NCBI RefSeq assembly: GCF_023101765.2
Contig: NC_064239.1
Coordinates: forward strand, 4,698,001 to 4,762,000
From: Spodoptera frugiperda
Taxonomy: Eukaryota; Arthropoda; Insecta; Lepidoptera; Noctuidae
Direction: 5' to 3'
Length of the DNA: 64,000 nucleotides
Under the pieces are notes generated by a model that worked only from the letters and a program-made list of their open reading frames with translations, did not search any database and was not told where the DNA came from. Position 1 is the stretch's first letter; each line of letters begins with the position of its first letter. This document shows, piece by piece, positions 1 through 12,565 of this stretch. The translations under genes were made by a program, and so were the position numbers.

Positions 1-75
1 TGGTAAATAGTCACACTCATGCAAACTCAACACTAGTAGAAGTAGGTTTAAATTATTTATTTTAAGAAGTATTAC

Positions 76-628
76 CTTCTCCTTCTTAGGTTTCTTTCCG
101 TCTTCGGGAGTTGGCGTAGAATCTCCGTTCTCTACTTTTGGCTCACTCTCACCATTTGTTAGAGGAGCTGCTTCTTTTTCCTCTTCATTTACTTTAGCTT
201 CCTTCTCTGTGGTAGCGTCTTTTTCATTTTCTGGAGTGCCACTGTCAACATCCTTTTGGTTCTCCTATAAAAATAATACAAGGGGTATCAATACATTGAA
301 ATGAAAAGTTAAAACTTAAGAAAAGAATGGCAAAACAAAAAAGGGGTTGTTGATAGGCTGTTTTAAAAAAATGTGGAATTTTATTACTATTCATGTTAGT
401 AAACAATGTGTTAACATCATTTAAAAATAATAATGCTGCTTAATATAATATGTTTACCGTTTGTTCGTGTATGTGCGCATCGCCATTGAGTTGTGGTTTT
501 AGTGCGTCAGCGTCGGCGAGCTGCTCTACTCGGCCTTCACCGCCTGCGCCTGCTGCGGCTACTTCGCCTGCACCCTCCGCTTCTTTGCCGCTTATATCCA
601 CCGAGCGCTTGCTCTGCTTAGCACCCAT
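76..628 (-). CDS. Akap200: Akap200/MARCKS-like scaffold, N-terminal exons (partial)
   Basis: Two coding exons are visible: 458-628 (57 codons, phase 0) and 76-264 (63 codons, phase 0); the rest lies off the left edge. The protein starts MGAKQSKRSVDI, which matches the start I know for Drosophila Akap200, a protein kinase A anchor related to MARCKS that sits at the plasma membrane and actin cortex. Gly2 followed by a basic, serine-containing stretch is a typical N-myristoylation signal. Exon 2 is very acidic (Glu/Asp rich) and ends in EDGKKPKKEK, the likely start of the basic effector domain. Donors are ACG|GTAAAC and AAG|GTAATA; the exon 2 acceptor is TTTTATAG. The coding exon begins after an acceptor at about 640 (CTGATTAG), so the gene has upstream non-coding exons at higher coordinates. 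Low-complexity sequence makes the name less certain than the reading frame. Confidence 0.72.
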
Positions 629-2061
629 AATTATTGCTGACCTAATCAGAAATAAAACAGGTTTTTAGAGGCATATTCAGAAATGACGTTATGATTAATA
701 ATCGTTTTTGAATTAAATATTTCAGGGTTTTGAACAAAAGTTTCGAATTTTGTATTTTGCTTGAGTAGTAGGTACCTAGAATAGTGTTAAGCAAATAATA
801 ATAACAACTGTAGAGTGGGGATAGCGCGCGCACAGAGCAGTGCTTGTCGAGTGTGGAAACAGTGTGCAGTGCGTGGTACAGGAACCGTAATGACCAGTAT
901 GAGCACCGGTGCACATTTCCTGTAACGTAGATAACGCGAGCCCAGAGAAGACTTGTTTTACTAACAGACTGGGACAGACCCCAACACACACACCTCAGTG
1001 AAAGTTCGCAGCACAAATGGAAATATCTTTTGTCCTCCTCTTTACTCTCTCCTCTTTATATTTAAGGACAACGATTATATCGATTACTAAATAAGTAGAG
1101 TGTATCTTTAAATCTAATTATTCGTCAATCAACGCTAAGTGATATATTAATTAAAATACTATTAACATGACGCTCTAATCCTTAAAAATAAGTAGAATTT
1201 AATATTTTTTTCGCTTATTCTTTATCAATTCCTATGGTATTTGAATAAGCAACCACATCAAAATGTCGATTCGTAACCTTGAAAGATAACGAAGACGATT
1301 AAAAATGTTTCCCACATTTCTTGTTACCTGATATACATACTTGTATTGCACAGCTAAATTTACAACTAACTGGTTCTTCTCTAATTTAAAACAGTCACTA
1401 GTTGTAAGCATTTGTTGTAGTGTTATAAAATAGAAACAGCAAATACCGCCTGTACCGCAGGCGCAGACTGATAATCAATTCAAAAAAGCTATCCACAAGT
1501 TACCGATGGACAAATAATCACCTTTAACTGCAAAACTACACAAAGAAGAAAAGCGCTAAACTTGGACTAATATGAGCTACAAATAACTGAGGTACAGGGA
1601 GTAACTAAATTGGAATACAAAGGACGTCAGTGGGTCACGGTGCTCGGTATATGCTTAAAATAAATTTAAACTGCCGCCCAAAATAGATACACTGTGAAAG
1701 TGCACCGAGAGATGCACAGATAACAAATACACAGCATACAGCGATGTCAGTAATTAGAATCGTATGGTATTTAAATACACTAAGTAATAATGCCCACAAT
1801 GACTCATATTACTAATGATATCACATATTTCAAACGCCTTTTCTAGACGTACAATGTACACAAATTGTATTGTATAATCCCAAAAGGCAACAAAAACACG
1901 TGTTAACCAAAATTTACGCGACGAGTATATAATATTTGTTATAAAACTTAAAAAGCATATCATATCCTATAAAGCTTGGATAGATACTTATTTTATTAGA
2001 TCCATAATTATAGTAGTTATCTATTGCTAATTTTATGTAATAAATGGAATTTGTTACTCAC

Positions 2062-2150
2062 TTAGTTCAGAAGCACTAGTGAGTTAGGTATTTACAACAA
2101 GACCGGCAGCACACAACAGTCACGGCGTTTAAAATGAAACTGAGAGTAAA
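2062..2150 (-). other. Possible proximal 5' UTR exon of the Akap200-like gene
   Basis: On the minus strand a donor reading CTAA|GTGAGTAAC occurs at about 2061, preceded by a GC-richer stretch and an initiator-like CTCAGTTTCA near 2140. It could splice to the acceptor at 640 just before the Akap200-like start codon. Only the splice signal supports it; the 5' edge is approximate. Confidence 0.3.
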
Positions 2151-3858
2151 ACAACCCGCGTATGGATATTGTTCACACGGATCATTAGTAGTGGACCGAA
2201 TTCCTTCCTAGCGCATCGTCGCCTTTATCGTTCATTATCCCACTCGTTACACTCAATACAAATATAAATAGCAATGACATTAGTCACGCAGTCAGGACTC
2301 GATGCTTATCTCTGCGCAAACATTCACTTACTACAAGCTAAAAATACAGGACTGGCTCTAACAAATTGCGTTGTACGGTTGTATCGTGAACGAGTTTGTG
2401 TATATAATATGTATCGATAATTATACACATGGTCTGAGACTATAGTCAGTCATATAGTATGGCTATATTACAATAATAGATAATATCATCGACCAATAAA
2501 ATAAGTTAACCTATAGGGGACCAGCATACGATTGTATTAACTCTGTTACAAACAACCAACAATTACGCATACTTAAATATCCTTTGTCCTTGATTGTACA
2601 GCGAACGGACCACGATGAACGTTCATCATGACATGATGGGGAGTTATTTCAAATCGGTTCACGCGCTTAGGTTATTGACCCAGCTAGCGCATGCGTCCCC
2701 CTCTCCATTTAAGTTTTTTTTGCCTATATCAAGTCAACCAAAACGTATTATTGTCATCCATCAATGATACAATAGGAGGCACTTTAAAGTTTAATTTTCA
2801 GAGGGTTAACGACGGTTTTTGACGACCTTGACTTTGGTGTTGTCCAAGGTTAAAAAGGTTTGAAATTTTTTATGAATATTTGTTCTTTTATTTTATATTG
2901 TCGGTACATATTTAGAACCACTGGAGTGGCAGAGAATCTAACGAAGTTTAAGGTGTTCGGTTCGTAGTACCGAAAATAATAAGACCATATTTATAATAAG
3001 GTAAAATTGTTTTAAGTTATTAAAATAATGAATAGGATTAGTCACAACAACACAGCCGTGTATGTGTAATTGTGATTCAGACTAATAGAACTTAATAGTT
3101 TAGTTTAAAAACAACGTAATTGCTTACTTAAGAATTGTTACAAACATACCTATTATGCAATTTTCGCATAGGTAATTAACTGATGTTATGAAGATTAGTT
3201 TTCTAATAATAAAATACTATTAGTGTTTACGACATGACATTATAATTATTATTACTTACAAAGACTATTTTTATTCAAATTAATAATGCAAAATAATAGT
3301 TACGTATGGACGTTACCTAAATCTGGTTTAAATTGTGAAACTTAATAAAAAGGGAGGAAGACTAATAGGGACCTACGACCTACCTATGCATAATGCAATT
3401 ACAAACAGTGCAAATAAGCAAGTACCGCATACCCCCGTATAGAACACGTGCGCGGTAAGTAGAAAATCGATAGCAGCGGTCAGCTGTGGATAAAAACCAC
3501 AAGTAACACTGCACCCGTTATAATTATTGTTTGTACATACTTGGTATTATTTATGAATATACGGAATCCATAAAAAACAAACAGCAATGATATACCATTT
3601 AAAATTCTACTACTTATGACGAGTAGGAACGAATTTTAACGAATAAATTAAGCAACTGAAATTAAATACATAAAACAATTCACGATACTTAAGCAGGACT
3701 GCAGGAGTCTCTGCTTAAGCATAGTCGAAAACTGGGAGAGATGGCAATATCTGTTTGGGTTAAATCTAGTTTGAGTTAAATGTGCACAGTAGGAATATTA
3801 ACGTAATCATACTGGACGATCGAAAATAATAATCAAACTATTCAAGACATTCGACATT

Positions 3859-3935
3859 AAAAACCGGCCAAGTGCGAGTCGGAATCGCGCACGATCGGTT
3901 CCGTGCCAAAATCACGTTTGTTCTATGAGAGAGAA
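3859..3935 (+). repeat. Lepidopteran interspersed repeat fragment
   Basis: The stretch begins CCGGCCAAGTGCGAGTCGG, continues through a CGCGCACGATCGGTTCCGT-like block, and then has CACGTTTGTTCTATGAGAG. I recognise this as a repeat end found dispersed in many moth genomes. The family was not confirmed by search. Confidence 0.55.
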
Positions 3936-6165
3936 TACATAACATAAAAAAAAAAGTAATTGTAGATATCGTGGGTTCTTGAGATTTACTTTTTACCCTT
4001 TGGGTACGTGAAACTGGATTATCAATTTAGAAACCTTTAAACTCGATTATCAATGTGCGTAAACTTGTAAAACAATTCGGGATTGATATCGAATTTAGAC
4101 GTTTACACACATTTGCGTAGGAACTAAGTAAGTACAAGTTCCTTCATTAGCAAACCTGCCACGTGGTGTTCCACATTTCTATGGGACATTACTAGTTACT
4201 ATAAAATAAATCGCAATGCAACTTTCACGCGATACGATAACGTAGAAACGAAAACTTTGTGGAGATTGTAGGTCCTGGAATAATAGCCAATTTCCAATAC
4301 CTATTTATAGGTTTACTGGAAATTAAAGTCGTCATTGGGTGATAGTTGGGTGATGCGTATAGATAGATACTTATGTGGGAAAAAAATGCCTGTAAATCCT
4401 GAAGTTCCAAAATACGTAATAGGTCAAAATATAAAAAGTCAACTCTGAGTCTGTGCCATTAGTCAGACCTCTTTTTCTCTGTCTCTCATGCTATTTCGGA
4501 AGTTCAAGAGATAACGATTGTTAGATTTTCTGTTATCTCGATATGACTTAGGAATTGGTCATAAACAGCAACCGATTTTATTTATCCTCTCACTAAACAA
4601 ATAAAATTTGGTAGCTATTAGAAGAGTTGACTTCTTATTTTATATATTATTCTTATTTACGTACGTTACTGACATACCCACTACAATGAAAATAGATTTC
4701 TAGGAAATAAGAAAGGTTGTGCAACTACTATGCAGAATTGTGAATTATTAATACGACGTTTATTTATATTATTATATACTACTACTGCCACGAAACTTAG
4801 GGCGGCATAACTGTGACGCCACAGGAAATACAACACTTCGGTGGGATCAAGATTTAATACAATATAGGTTTTAGTTCACCTACAATTGGCGTAAAATGCA
4901 ATATATTTTTTTATAAACGATTCAAAACGCATAACAGCATAAAAAGTCCGTTTTCACAAATAACAGTAAGTAATTGTTTTAGTAAGTAAGTAATTTCTAT
5001 TAATTATGTATGACCACGATTGCGAATTTCAAAGAAAATACTTGGTATGTTTTCCATGAATACTGAATGTATTCCCAACATCCCTGCAAGCAAACCGCGC
5101 CCATTGTAACATTATTCGCAAATTCACATTCTAGTTCGTATGATTAAACCTTCCATGACGCATCAATAAACGAAATTTAAAAAAGTAGCAGTCGTTGATC
5201 AAAATCTGGATGCCAGAGCTTTCAAGCCCTGGGGGAGTTGTCGTCCGCCCCAGCAAAGCAAAGTTACGAGAGACTACGGTACGACTGTACTACGAATACG
5301 ACGGAATCAATGACCATGTGTGCTCTGAAATTTGGACAAACTACATGCCACAGACTCACCAACAAACACAAACTTAAAAGTTATTTCACCAGTACATTAC
5401 ACATATTTTAAAGATACGTTCTATTCAAATTCACACAGCAACAAAATCTTCAATGAAAATCGTTGACAGTGAACAATAAAATTGTTAGAGCAGAAATAGT
5501 ACCTCCTCCTTTTTGAAGTCGGCAAAAATAACTAAACCTTTTCGAGGTGCTCACTTAGGATTAGGACACCCCTGCTTTAACGTGACTACTGTCTCCCCCC
5601 AGTTAGTCACAACGATGATTCATCGTTCCGTTGTTAATCACAAAGAACATGCCTATTTACCGGAATGTTTCACAGGAAGGTAGGTACTTACTCCGTGCAA
5701 ACAAGTGATTAATTAGTAATACCAGGAAAATATGAATTCAATAAATCTGAACAAAATACTAATAAATTTAAGTTAATTGGAACTTGCATGTAGGTATTTC
5801 GTTTATCTTATGGATAAGTACCTACTAAGTAAAATCCATTGAAGTTAAGATTGCATTGTGAAATCAAATAGTAGATTTCGGCCAAAATGAAATTAGCAGA
5901 TATAACAGTACTTCGACGGTTTCAAATTAAATAAGTTTGTAGTACTTAGTTCATTACTTATACCGTAGTGCTTCCGATGCTGCAATATAAAGCAACCGGC
6001 TTGATGTCTTGTAATTGGTGTAATTGTTTTACATATATCTAATTTACAAATTACAACATTATGACAAAAACTAATACTTAATCATAGTTTACCTTATAGC
6101 TTATCAATCCGAAATATTTTAACAAAGAATTTACACAGAAATACTTCAAATATTCACTTCTAGCA

Positions 6166-6270
6166 CTCACAGCCCGACACAATATGGCGGCAGGACGAAA
6201 TCCCCACCTCAAAAATTATTTGAAAATTTTAACTCGTCTCCGATTGGCTCGTGTATTCAAGACGCTTCAC
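6166..6270 (-). promoter_or_regulatory. Possible distal promoter and first exon on the minus strand
   Basis: Read on the minus strand, a CCAAT box (AGCCAATCGG, near 6240-6250) is followed by GCCGCCATATTGTG, which resembles a YY1 site, and then by a donor GGGCT|GTGAGTGC near 6170. This is the layout of a housekeeping promoter with a short non-coding first exon. The nearest minus-strand gene to the left is the Akap200-like gene. Inference from motifs only. Confidence 0.3.
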
Positions 6271-7324
6271 TGCAACCAACCTCACAAATCTGAATTTGTA
6301 GTAGCAACCAACATAATAACAATTAATAAAGCATAGTGTAGGATGGATCTGGTCCTTGCTTATGGTTATTTTTATATTTTGCAATTATATATTTTTTTCA
6401 GCCATGATCGTCCCACAACAGGGAAAAGGCCTCCTTACCCTTATTTGCAATCATTATTAAAATTGTTCAGTGAACCAGAAACTTGCTTCGGCTTCTGGTT
6501 TCAAAGGTCTAAACCTGTCTCAGGAATGCAATCGAACTATCATAATAGTTATGGTGTGGATATGGACAATAAAGGGTTCTAGATAAAACACGCTATTATT
6601 GCAAAATATTAAATATTGAATTAGTGGCCCACCCCAGCTTCAATCCAGCACCATTTCTTTCGGTAAAGGAGTATAAGGAGAATGCAAAAATTTTCTGCGT
6701 GTATTACTAATAGAAACTTCTAAACTGGCCATTTCCATTACTTGGTACTTAGTATCATTGAAACAATAAGTACTAAATTTGGGTTATATTATTATATACA
6801 TACTCTATCCAAGACTCTACCTTGCTGATATTCTGTATTTTGATTTTGAGTATTTATCCGAAAATTCCCCCATCTATAATAACGTGCTTGACGAGTCGCA
6901 CACAGAGTATAATAATGTTAAGTAACTTTTGCAATTGCGTGACTTAATATTTTTATATTTTGTGTCATACAAGTAAATTTATTTTATTTAAGAAAAACAA
7001 CATTCACTTAACTTCTAAAGTGAAGATTAATATAATTTTATTATCATTTTAGTAATAATGTAATTGTCTATGTTTTTTTGTTTAGTTGTAAACTATAGCT
7101 GTACCTGTGCAACCTGTACCAGTACCACAAAATTTAGTCTATGGTGTACTAAGCATTGATGTTGCGTTGCCCTTGACTCCCTCTATCTAATTACTGTTTT
7201 TAAAAGTTATTTGCGAATATTTTACTGAAATTGTATATCTCAAGTTTGCTTTCTTCCGTATAAATGTTTTAACGAGTGAAATTTGTGTTTGCTAAACTGC
7301 TGTGTTCTTTATTTTGTGTAGCGT

Positions 7325-7360
7325 CACCTGACTGAGCTCATTGTCATTTCCCGCCATTGT
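7325..7360 (+). promoter_or_regulatory. AP-4 promoter motifs: E-box and E2F-like site
   Basis: About 90-120 bp before the AP-4 start codon are CACCTG at 7325-7330 (an E-box half-family match) and TTTCCCGCC at 7347-7355, a close match to the E2F consensus, running into CCGCCATTGTGG. There is no TATA box nearby. Promoter placement is an inference from position and motif. Confidence 0.4.
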
Positions 7361-7445
7361 GGCCTGTGAATTTGATATTAATAAGATTTTCTGTGCGTGC
7401 GCGTTAATATTTAGATGAATATTAAATAATTAGTGCACCTAAGTT

Positions 7446-9711
7446 ATGTCATTACACGGTAATGACGTTTGTTTGCTAGAAGTGGAAGACTATAACTTAT
7501 ACGAAGAAGAGGCATCTGATCACGCTTTGACCAGGTATGGATAACCGGCGTGGTCGCCGAAATTTTGCTTGTTTATTCGTATTCCCGTTCAAAATTCTTA
7601 TATTTACTAATTTCGAAGTGGGATATTTGTTATTTTTGTATTTCTTTATCAATTTACGATTACGCGGGCCATATGATGACGCTCACGCCCCGTGCCGGCC
7701 TGTAGTCAGCTGTTGGGCCGCCATGTTTGGTCAAATCGAATAGGCGTAGTAGGCGCCTCCACCTAACGCAAATGTACTATCAAACATATGTACACTAGCG
7801 TAAAAACATTCATTCATGTTTTTTAAAAACAAATTTAATGCTAATAATATTCTGGATAATTGAAACTTGATAACAATAATAAATTATGATGTGCTAGGAT
7901 AACATTATTGATGTATTGGAATAGTACATCTGTGGGAAATGATCAAACATTATTAAATTTTTTATAATCAGGTCTCTAATAGCAATTATTTAACTTCAAC
8001 ATGAATATTTGTACTTACTTTGTTTACACTGAAAAAATCTGCTTATTATATTATTGATTAATTAATAATATATTCACACATGTCATTGTGATCTTTTATC
8101 TTTAATTGTTTATTGCAATAATTTGAACAATATCCTTTTGAAACTGCTATTAACAGATTAAATGTCAAAAACAAAACAAAGTTTGTCTTTAAGTGTATTT
8201 ATTTATTTATAGTAAAGTAGAATACAACATTTCTGTCCTATTACTATTAGGTGTTTCCAAATTGGCACAACAACCAAGAATGGGTTGATAAAAGTTTAAA
8301 AACAAATATTGAACCTTTTTAAGTTTACATAATTAAGTTTCAAAAGAGAGTGATATTGAATAGGTATTTTTTATCTATAAGAAAACATAATTTGATAATT
8401 TCTTTATGTACTCTAAGCTAATAATTTGTTTCTATCTACAGTGACAAGCATCCAGGATCAGGAAGGAAGACAATGGAGGCTGAAAAGCGGATTCGAAGAG
8501 AAATTGCTAACAGCAATGAACGTCGACGAATGCAGAGTATTAACGCTGGGTTCCAAGCACTACGTACTCTGCTACCACGACATGAGGGAGAAAAGCTGAG
8601 CAAAGTATGTAGTATATTGCAATAATGTTTATCTTGCCATAATATTCTCTAAGGGAGGTCAATGGTTTATTGCTCCAGCATTTCTGTGGACAACCTACCA
8701 CTAGTAAAAATGTATGATGTATATACATTTTTACTAGTGGAAAGAACAAAGAAAAACAAATAATATGATTAAGATATTTGAAATTTATCAAGGAAGGCTA
8801 TGAAACATCACAGTATGTTCAATTGGAACCGAACAGAGCTAGTGAAATCACATAACACAGAGTAGCTAGTAAATTATAAATAGTACATAATAATATAACT
8901 GTATGTAATGGCAGTTATTATTTATTTTTGGAATATGCATGTTTTAACTTTATGTAATATATTTTTGCAGGCTGCCATACTACAGCAGACAGCTGAATAT
9001 ATTTACAACTTGGAACAAGAAAAGACGAGACTTCTTTCTCAGAATTGTCAATTGAAGAGATTGCTAAATCAACATGAAGGAGGTGAAATACCCCTGAAGA
9101 AGAGAAAAGGAGATGTTATTACTCATGTGCCAGCCATAATTCCTGACTCTACTGAAGATACTTTAACCACATCCAGATCACCTGAGCCAGTGGCTGTGAT
9201 ATCTGTGACAAGTGTTCCTCAGAAAAAAGAAGTTGAAAGCAGTGAATTACGAGTTCAGCTTGATCGTGAACGGAGACTTCGACGGCACTTGGAAGAGCGT
9301 CTACATTCACTCGAAGCTCAAATTTACCCAAACAATGCCCATGAATTAAGTCGTCCTGTAATTCATTTTGAACAAACTGACATTGCAGAATGTAAATTGG
9401 AAAGTGAGGAAGTAGAGCCGCCTCCTGTTGAGCCCCCTGTTGTAGCGGCTCCATTGCTAGAAGCCGCCATCAAAGCAGAACCACGTGTCGAAGTGGAAGT
9501 TCTTCCTGATGCAACTCATGATGCACCATCACGACTCTATCTCGCAAGCACTAGTCGACAGAACCTGGAAACTATTGTGGAAGCCATCCGTCACCTTGAG
9601 GGGGACCATTTGTTCCGCGAAGAAGCAGGTGATGCACCTCTGGCTCTTACTAAAAAGGCAGAACATCCGCCACCTCCAAGACCTGGTGTAATTGTTGTAA
9701 AGCATTCGTGA
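7446..9711 (+). CDS. crp: Transcription factor AP-4 / cropped (bHLH-leucine zipper)
   Basis: Three coding exons: 7446-7534, 8442-8604 and 8971-9711 (993 nt, 330 residues). An in-frame TAA at 7440-7442 directly before the ATG supports this start. Residues about 45-59 are the basic region (KRIRREIANSNERRR), which reads E-box DNA; the helix-loop-helix runs to about residue 107 and is followed without a gap by a leucine-zipper coiled coil (EQEKTRLLSQNCQLKRLL). A second coiled coil lies near residues 173-205 (ELRVQLDRERRLRRHLEERL). This architecture, with the tight bHLH-zipper join, is that of TFAP4, called cropped in Drosophila; the family binds CAGCTG as a homodimer and controls growth and cell-cycle genes. 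The C-terminal part is rich in Pro and acidic residues. Intron 1 contains a candidate own-binding site (see 7707-7712), and the 3' UTR is long. Confidence 0.93.
7707..7712. promoter_or_regulatory. CAGCTG AP-4-type E-box in crp intron 1
   Basis: GTCAGCTGTT sits in the first intron of the AP-4 gene. CAGCTG is the core bound by AP-4 family proteins, so autoregulation is possible. Six-base sites are common, so this is weak evidence. Confidence 0.25.
8698..8740. repeat. 18-bp perfect inverted repeat in crp intron 2
   Basis: Arms 8698-8715 and 8723-8740 (CCACTAGTAAAAATGTAT and its exact reverse complement) flank a 7-base loop. The flanks do not extend the pairing. It may be a fold-back remnant of a small transposon or a structured intron element. 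Confidence 0.75.
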
Positions 9712-12565
9712 TTGCATTTTCGTGTTTAGGACTTTAAGCTCGTAAATTTGCTTCAGCTTAGCGAGCACTCCTGACCCTCCTCGAATATAGTTTTAAATTT
9801 TTAGTTGTTTAAAATCTTTTCCAAAGTGACGAATCGATAAGTCTGCGTCTTTGTTTATTTTTATAACGCATTGAAGTCGAATCGATTAATGGTATAGAAT
9901 TAGCTGGATGCGTTGTCGCGTATGCCGAACGGCGCTGTGCTTAGTTTAGTCTCAAATGTAATTATATTAAATTTTATGTTAATTTAGCTGTATGCAGCAT
10001 GTGTTGATGGAAAGAGGATTGACTGACTTGTGTAAGATTAGATGATGAAGGATATTGTACACCATGCCGCGTGCCAATATGATTTAATTCCATAAGACAA
10101 CATTTTTAAAATGGAATAAATGTGTAATAGGAGTGAAAATAAATTGACTATTTGACATAGTCATATGAATGATTATGGAGGCTTACTTGTAAAGTACTAA
10201 AGGGCACTGGATTGTTCTTTAGTGAAAACATTTGGCTTATGTAGAAAATAACCCTGCACTGAGCTAGTTGAGCATTTTAAATTTACTATTACAGTAAAAA
10301 ATTGATCACTGTTAGCTTGTCCAGCTTTAGGCAGATTGCAGGGTATGCAGCAGGCATGCGGCGATAAAACGTTTTGACTTACTCAGTTATTAATTAATTT
10401 AATATTAAATCTCGATACTATTTTAATTAATGTATGAAAAAGTCACATGATGTAAATTTTGTAGGTGCATAGTTAAATAATAATAATGGTGTTTTGGATT
10501 AGTCACTAAATTTGACCCTCATCAACAATATGTTGGTGTGCCATTTGTATTAGTATACATGATAAATTCCTTGCGACAAGATACTCGGAATTCAAGATAA
10601 TAGGAAAAGAATCACTTCGACATTCTATTGAAAAATTGATATAGAATCTATAATTATTATAATGTATTGACTAATGTTTATCCAGTGTTGCTTCTTTTTG
10701 TTCATGTTAGATAGAATGCCCAGTGTAATGCGTATTTGATATGTGACATTAGTAAATTATAGGCGCTTCATGCAGCCATCCCTAAATTATAGATACAGAA
10801 ATTTTAGAGCATTCCATATTGTTGAATTCTCATTGAAGAGAATATCTCATGCAGAATACTGCACGAGATATAGTTGATTGAAACACAAGTTAATGATGTA
10901 TTTATTGTATTCAATTTAACTGATTAGTATAATTATGTATTGCTTCATATAAGCATTCTTTAATTGAAACTCTACTTTTAGGTCTTAATCAGTTAGGATT
11001 TATAGATAGTGTAGTTGACAAAGAGTGACAATGTGTTACTAAATACCCCATTTTACAGAATGTTTCATTTAACATTGTTTTTTAAAGAACTATCAACATG
11101 TATCATGTCACAATATCGTGGGATAAAATAATTAATTCATAATAGTATAATCTATACCAGGCACTTGATCTAAATATATTTTGACACCAATGTTCAATCA
11201 AGTTATTTATATTGGAATTACAGTTATTATTCTTCTGTACCAAATAGGTGACGATATAATCTACCCTTGGGATTAAAAAAATAAAGTGAACAATCATGTT
11301 TCACTTTTACTTTATAAGAGTTAAGGTTCACAGTTCTTACATTTTCTGTGACTTAGGTTATATAATTCTATACAGTGATTAGTTAACATTCGCTTTAATG
11401 TGCTGACATTTTTTGTTAAAAATGTGAAATGCTGTGCTCTTTTGTTAATATTTTTCATTTGTAAGTTTTGAATGTATTTTAAGTTTGACTCAGCAACAGA
11501 GTGGATGAACAAGTACAACGCATTGCAGACTTCATAATGCTATGGTCTTGTCATGTCCATGAAACCATATGAATTTTTAAGACTGATCAATTCAATATTA
11601 AGTTATGCTAGTTGAAAGTCACCATATTGATAGAATAATGTGTGTACGTGTGTGTGTGTTACGTTTATCTAGCTATTTATATGTATGTATGTTGTGATAT
11701 TGTAGTCCAAAATTGTGTTGTGAACCTGATAATTTTACAGAGATCAAAACACTGTTAACATTAGCAATAAAATGTCAATCATACCTTGCGGTACATGTAG
11801 TCAAATTTTACGTGTAGATAAGTTTTCCATTATGAAAGTTAAAATATATTTATACATGAGAGATCTCTCTAACTCTATCAGGTTATTAAGTGTTGTGGTG
11901 TGATACAGCGTATTCAGTGTATGTAGTGTATGTATTTTACTAGGACATTATATTATAATTTTATAGCACTCTAAACACAAACTCAGTTGAACTAGTTGAA
12001 AAAATCAAAAATGGCCCATGTAGAAGATTAATTAAAATTAAGTTTTCGCTCTATATCGCATTACGTCACGTTTGAGTAAATTGTACTCAAACGTGACGTA
12101 ACTCAGGTAGAGTAGAAAAGATATGTCTCATATGTTTTCTGTATAAAAATATAAATGTCATCTCTGTTTTTATAACTTGTTCCTATAAAAACAGAATAAA
12201 TTATTTGTGTTTAGAGGAGCCTTTTTACATACTTTTTGTTCCCGACGCTTATTTCTCACTCTGTTTCTGAGTCCATAGCTATAAGGAGTTGTCTGCCTAC
12301 CGCCTTTACATTATGTCAGTATAGGATAATTAACAATGTAACATAACGGACTTGGTTATACTATTAGTGTAGTCAAAAATAGTAATAAGAGATTTTAAGT
12401 CAAAGAAGCAAGTTGAATTGTTTAAAATGTGTTATTATTTATGTCTTAAAGTATTAAAATGGTTATTTCTTATTAATTAGTTTGTAAATGATGATCGTCT
12501 GTATATTTAATCGACCTCTTTTCTTTGTATATTTCTCTAAAAACCAATAAAACAAAATGTTTGAA
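9712..12565 (+). other. Long 3' UTR of crp
   Basis: About 2.85 kb of AT-rich sequence without a coding exon follows the AP-4 stop codon. Possible poly(A) signals AATAAA occur at 10114, 10138, and most convincingly at 12546-12551, so short and long 3' UTRs are both possible. It contains a small GT-rich run near 11640 and the CRE-like hairpin at 12061-12101. The full length is inferred from the signals, not shown. Confidence 0.5.
12061..12101. repeat. Perfect 18-bp hairpin containing CRE-like TGACGT motifs
   Basis: Arms 12061-12078 (TTACGTCACGTTTGAGTA) and 12084-12101 are exact reverse complements separated by a 5-base loop. Each arm carries TGACGTAA/TTACGTCA, the core recognised by CREB/ATF bZIP proteins. 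It lies in the presumed 3' UTR of crp, so it would form a stable RNA stem if transcribed. Confidence 0.85.

Larger units (their letters stand above)
641..7320. other. Upstream/intronic interval between Akap200 and AP-4
   Basis: About 6.7 kb of AT-rich DNA without a convincing coding exon. It contains the two putative non-coding first exons listed separately, a Lepidoptera-type interspersed repeat at 3859-3930, a short repeat resembling a 'CCACTGCTGGGC' family at about 6398-6445, and a motif at 6847-6880 shared with 22973-23010. A small GC-richer patch at 5205-5330 has a 60-codon open frame that I do not recognise. Confidence 0.5.

Noticed and set aside
5195..5377. 60-codon frame in a GC-richer patch
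   Set aside because: No signal peptide, domain, splice signal or recognisable similarity; kept only as a note in the intergenic description.
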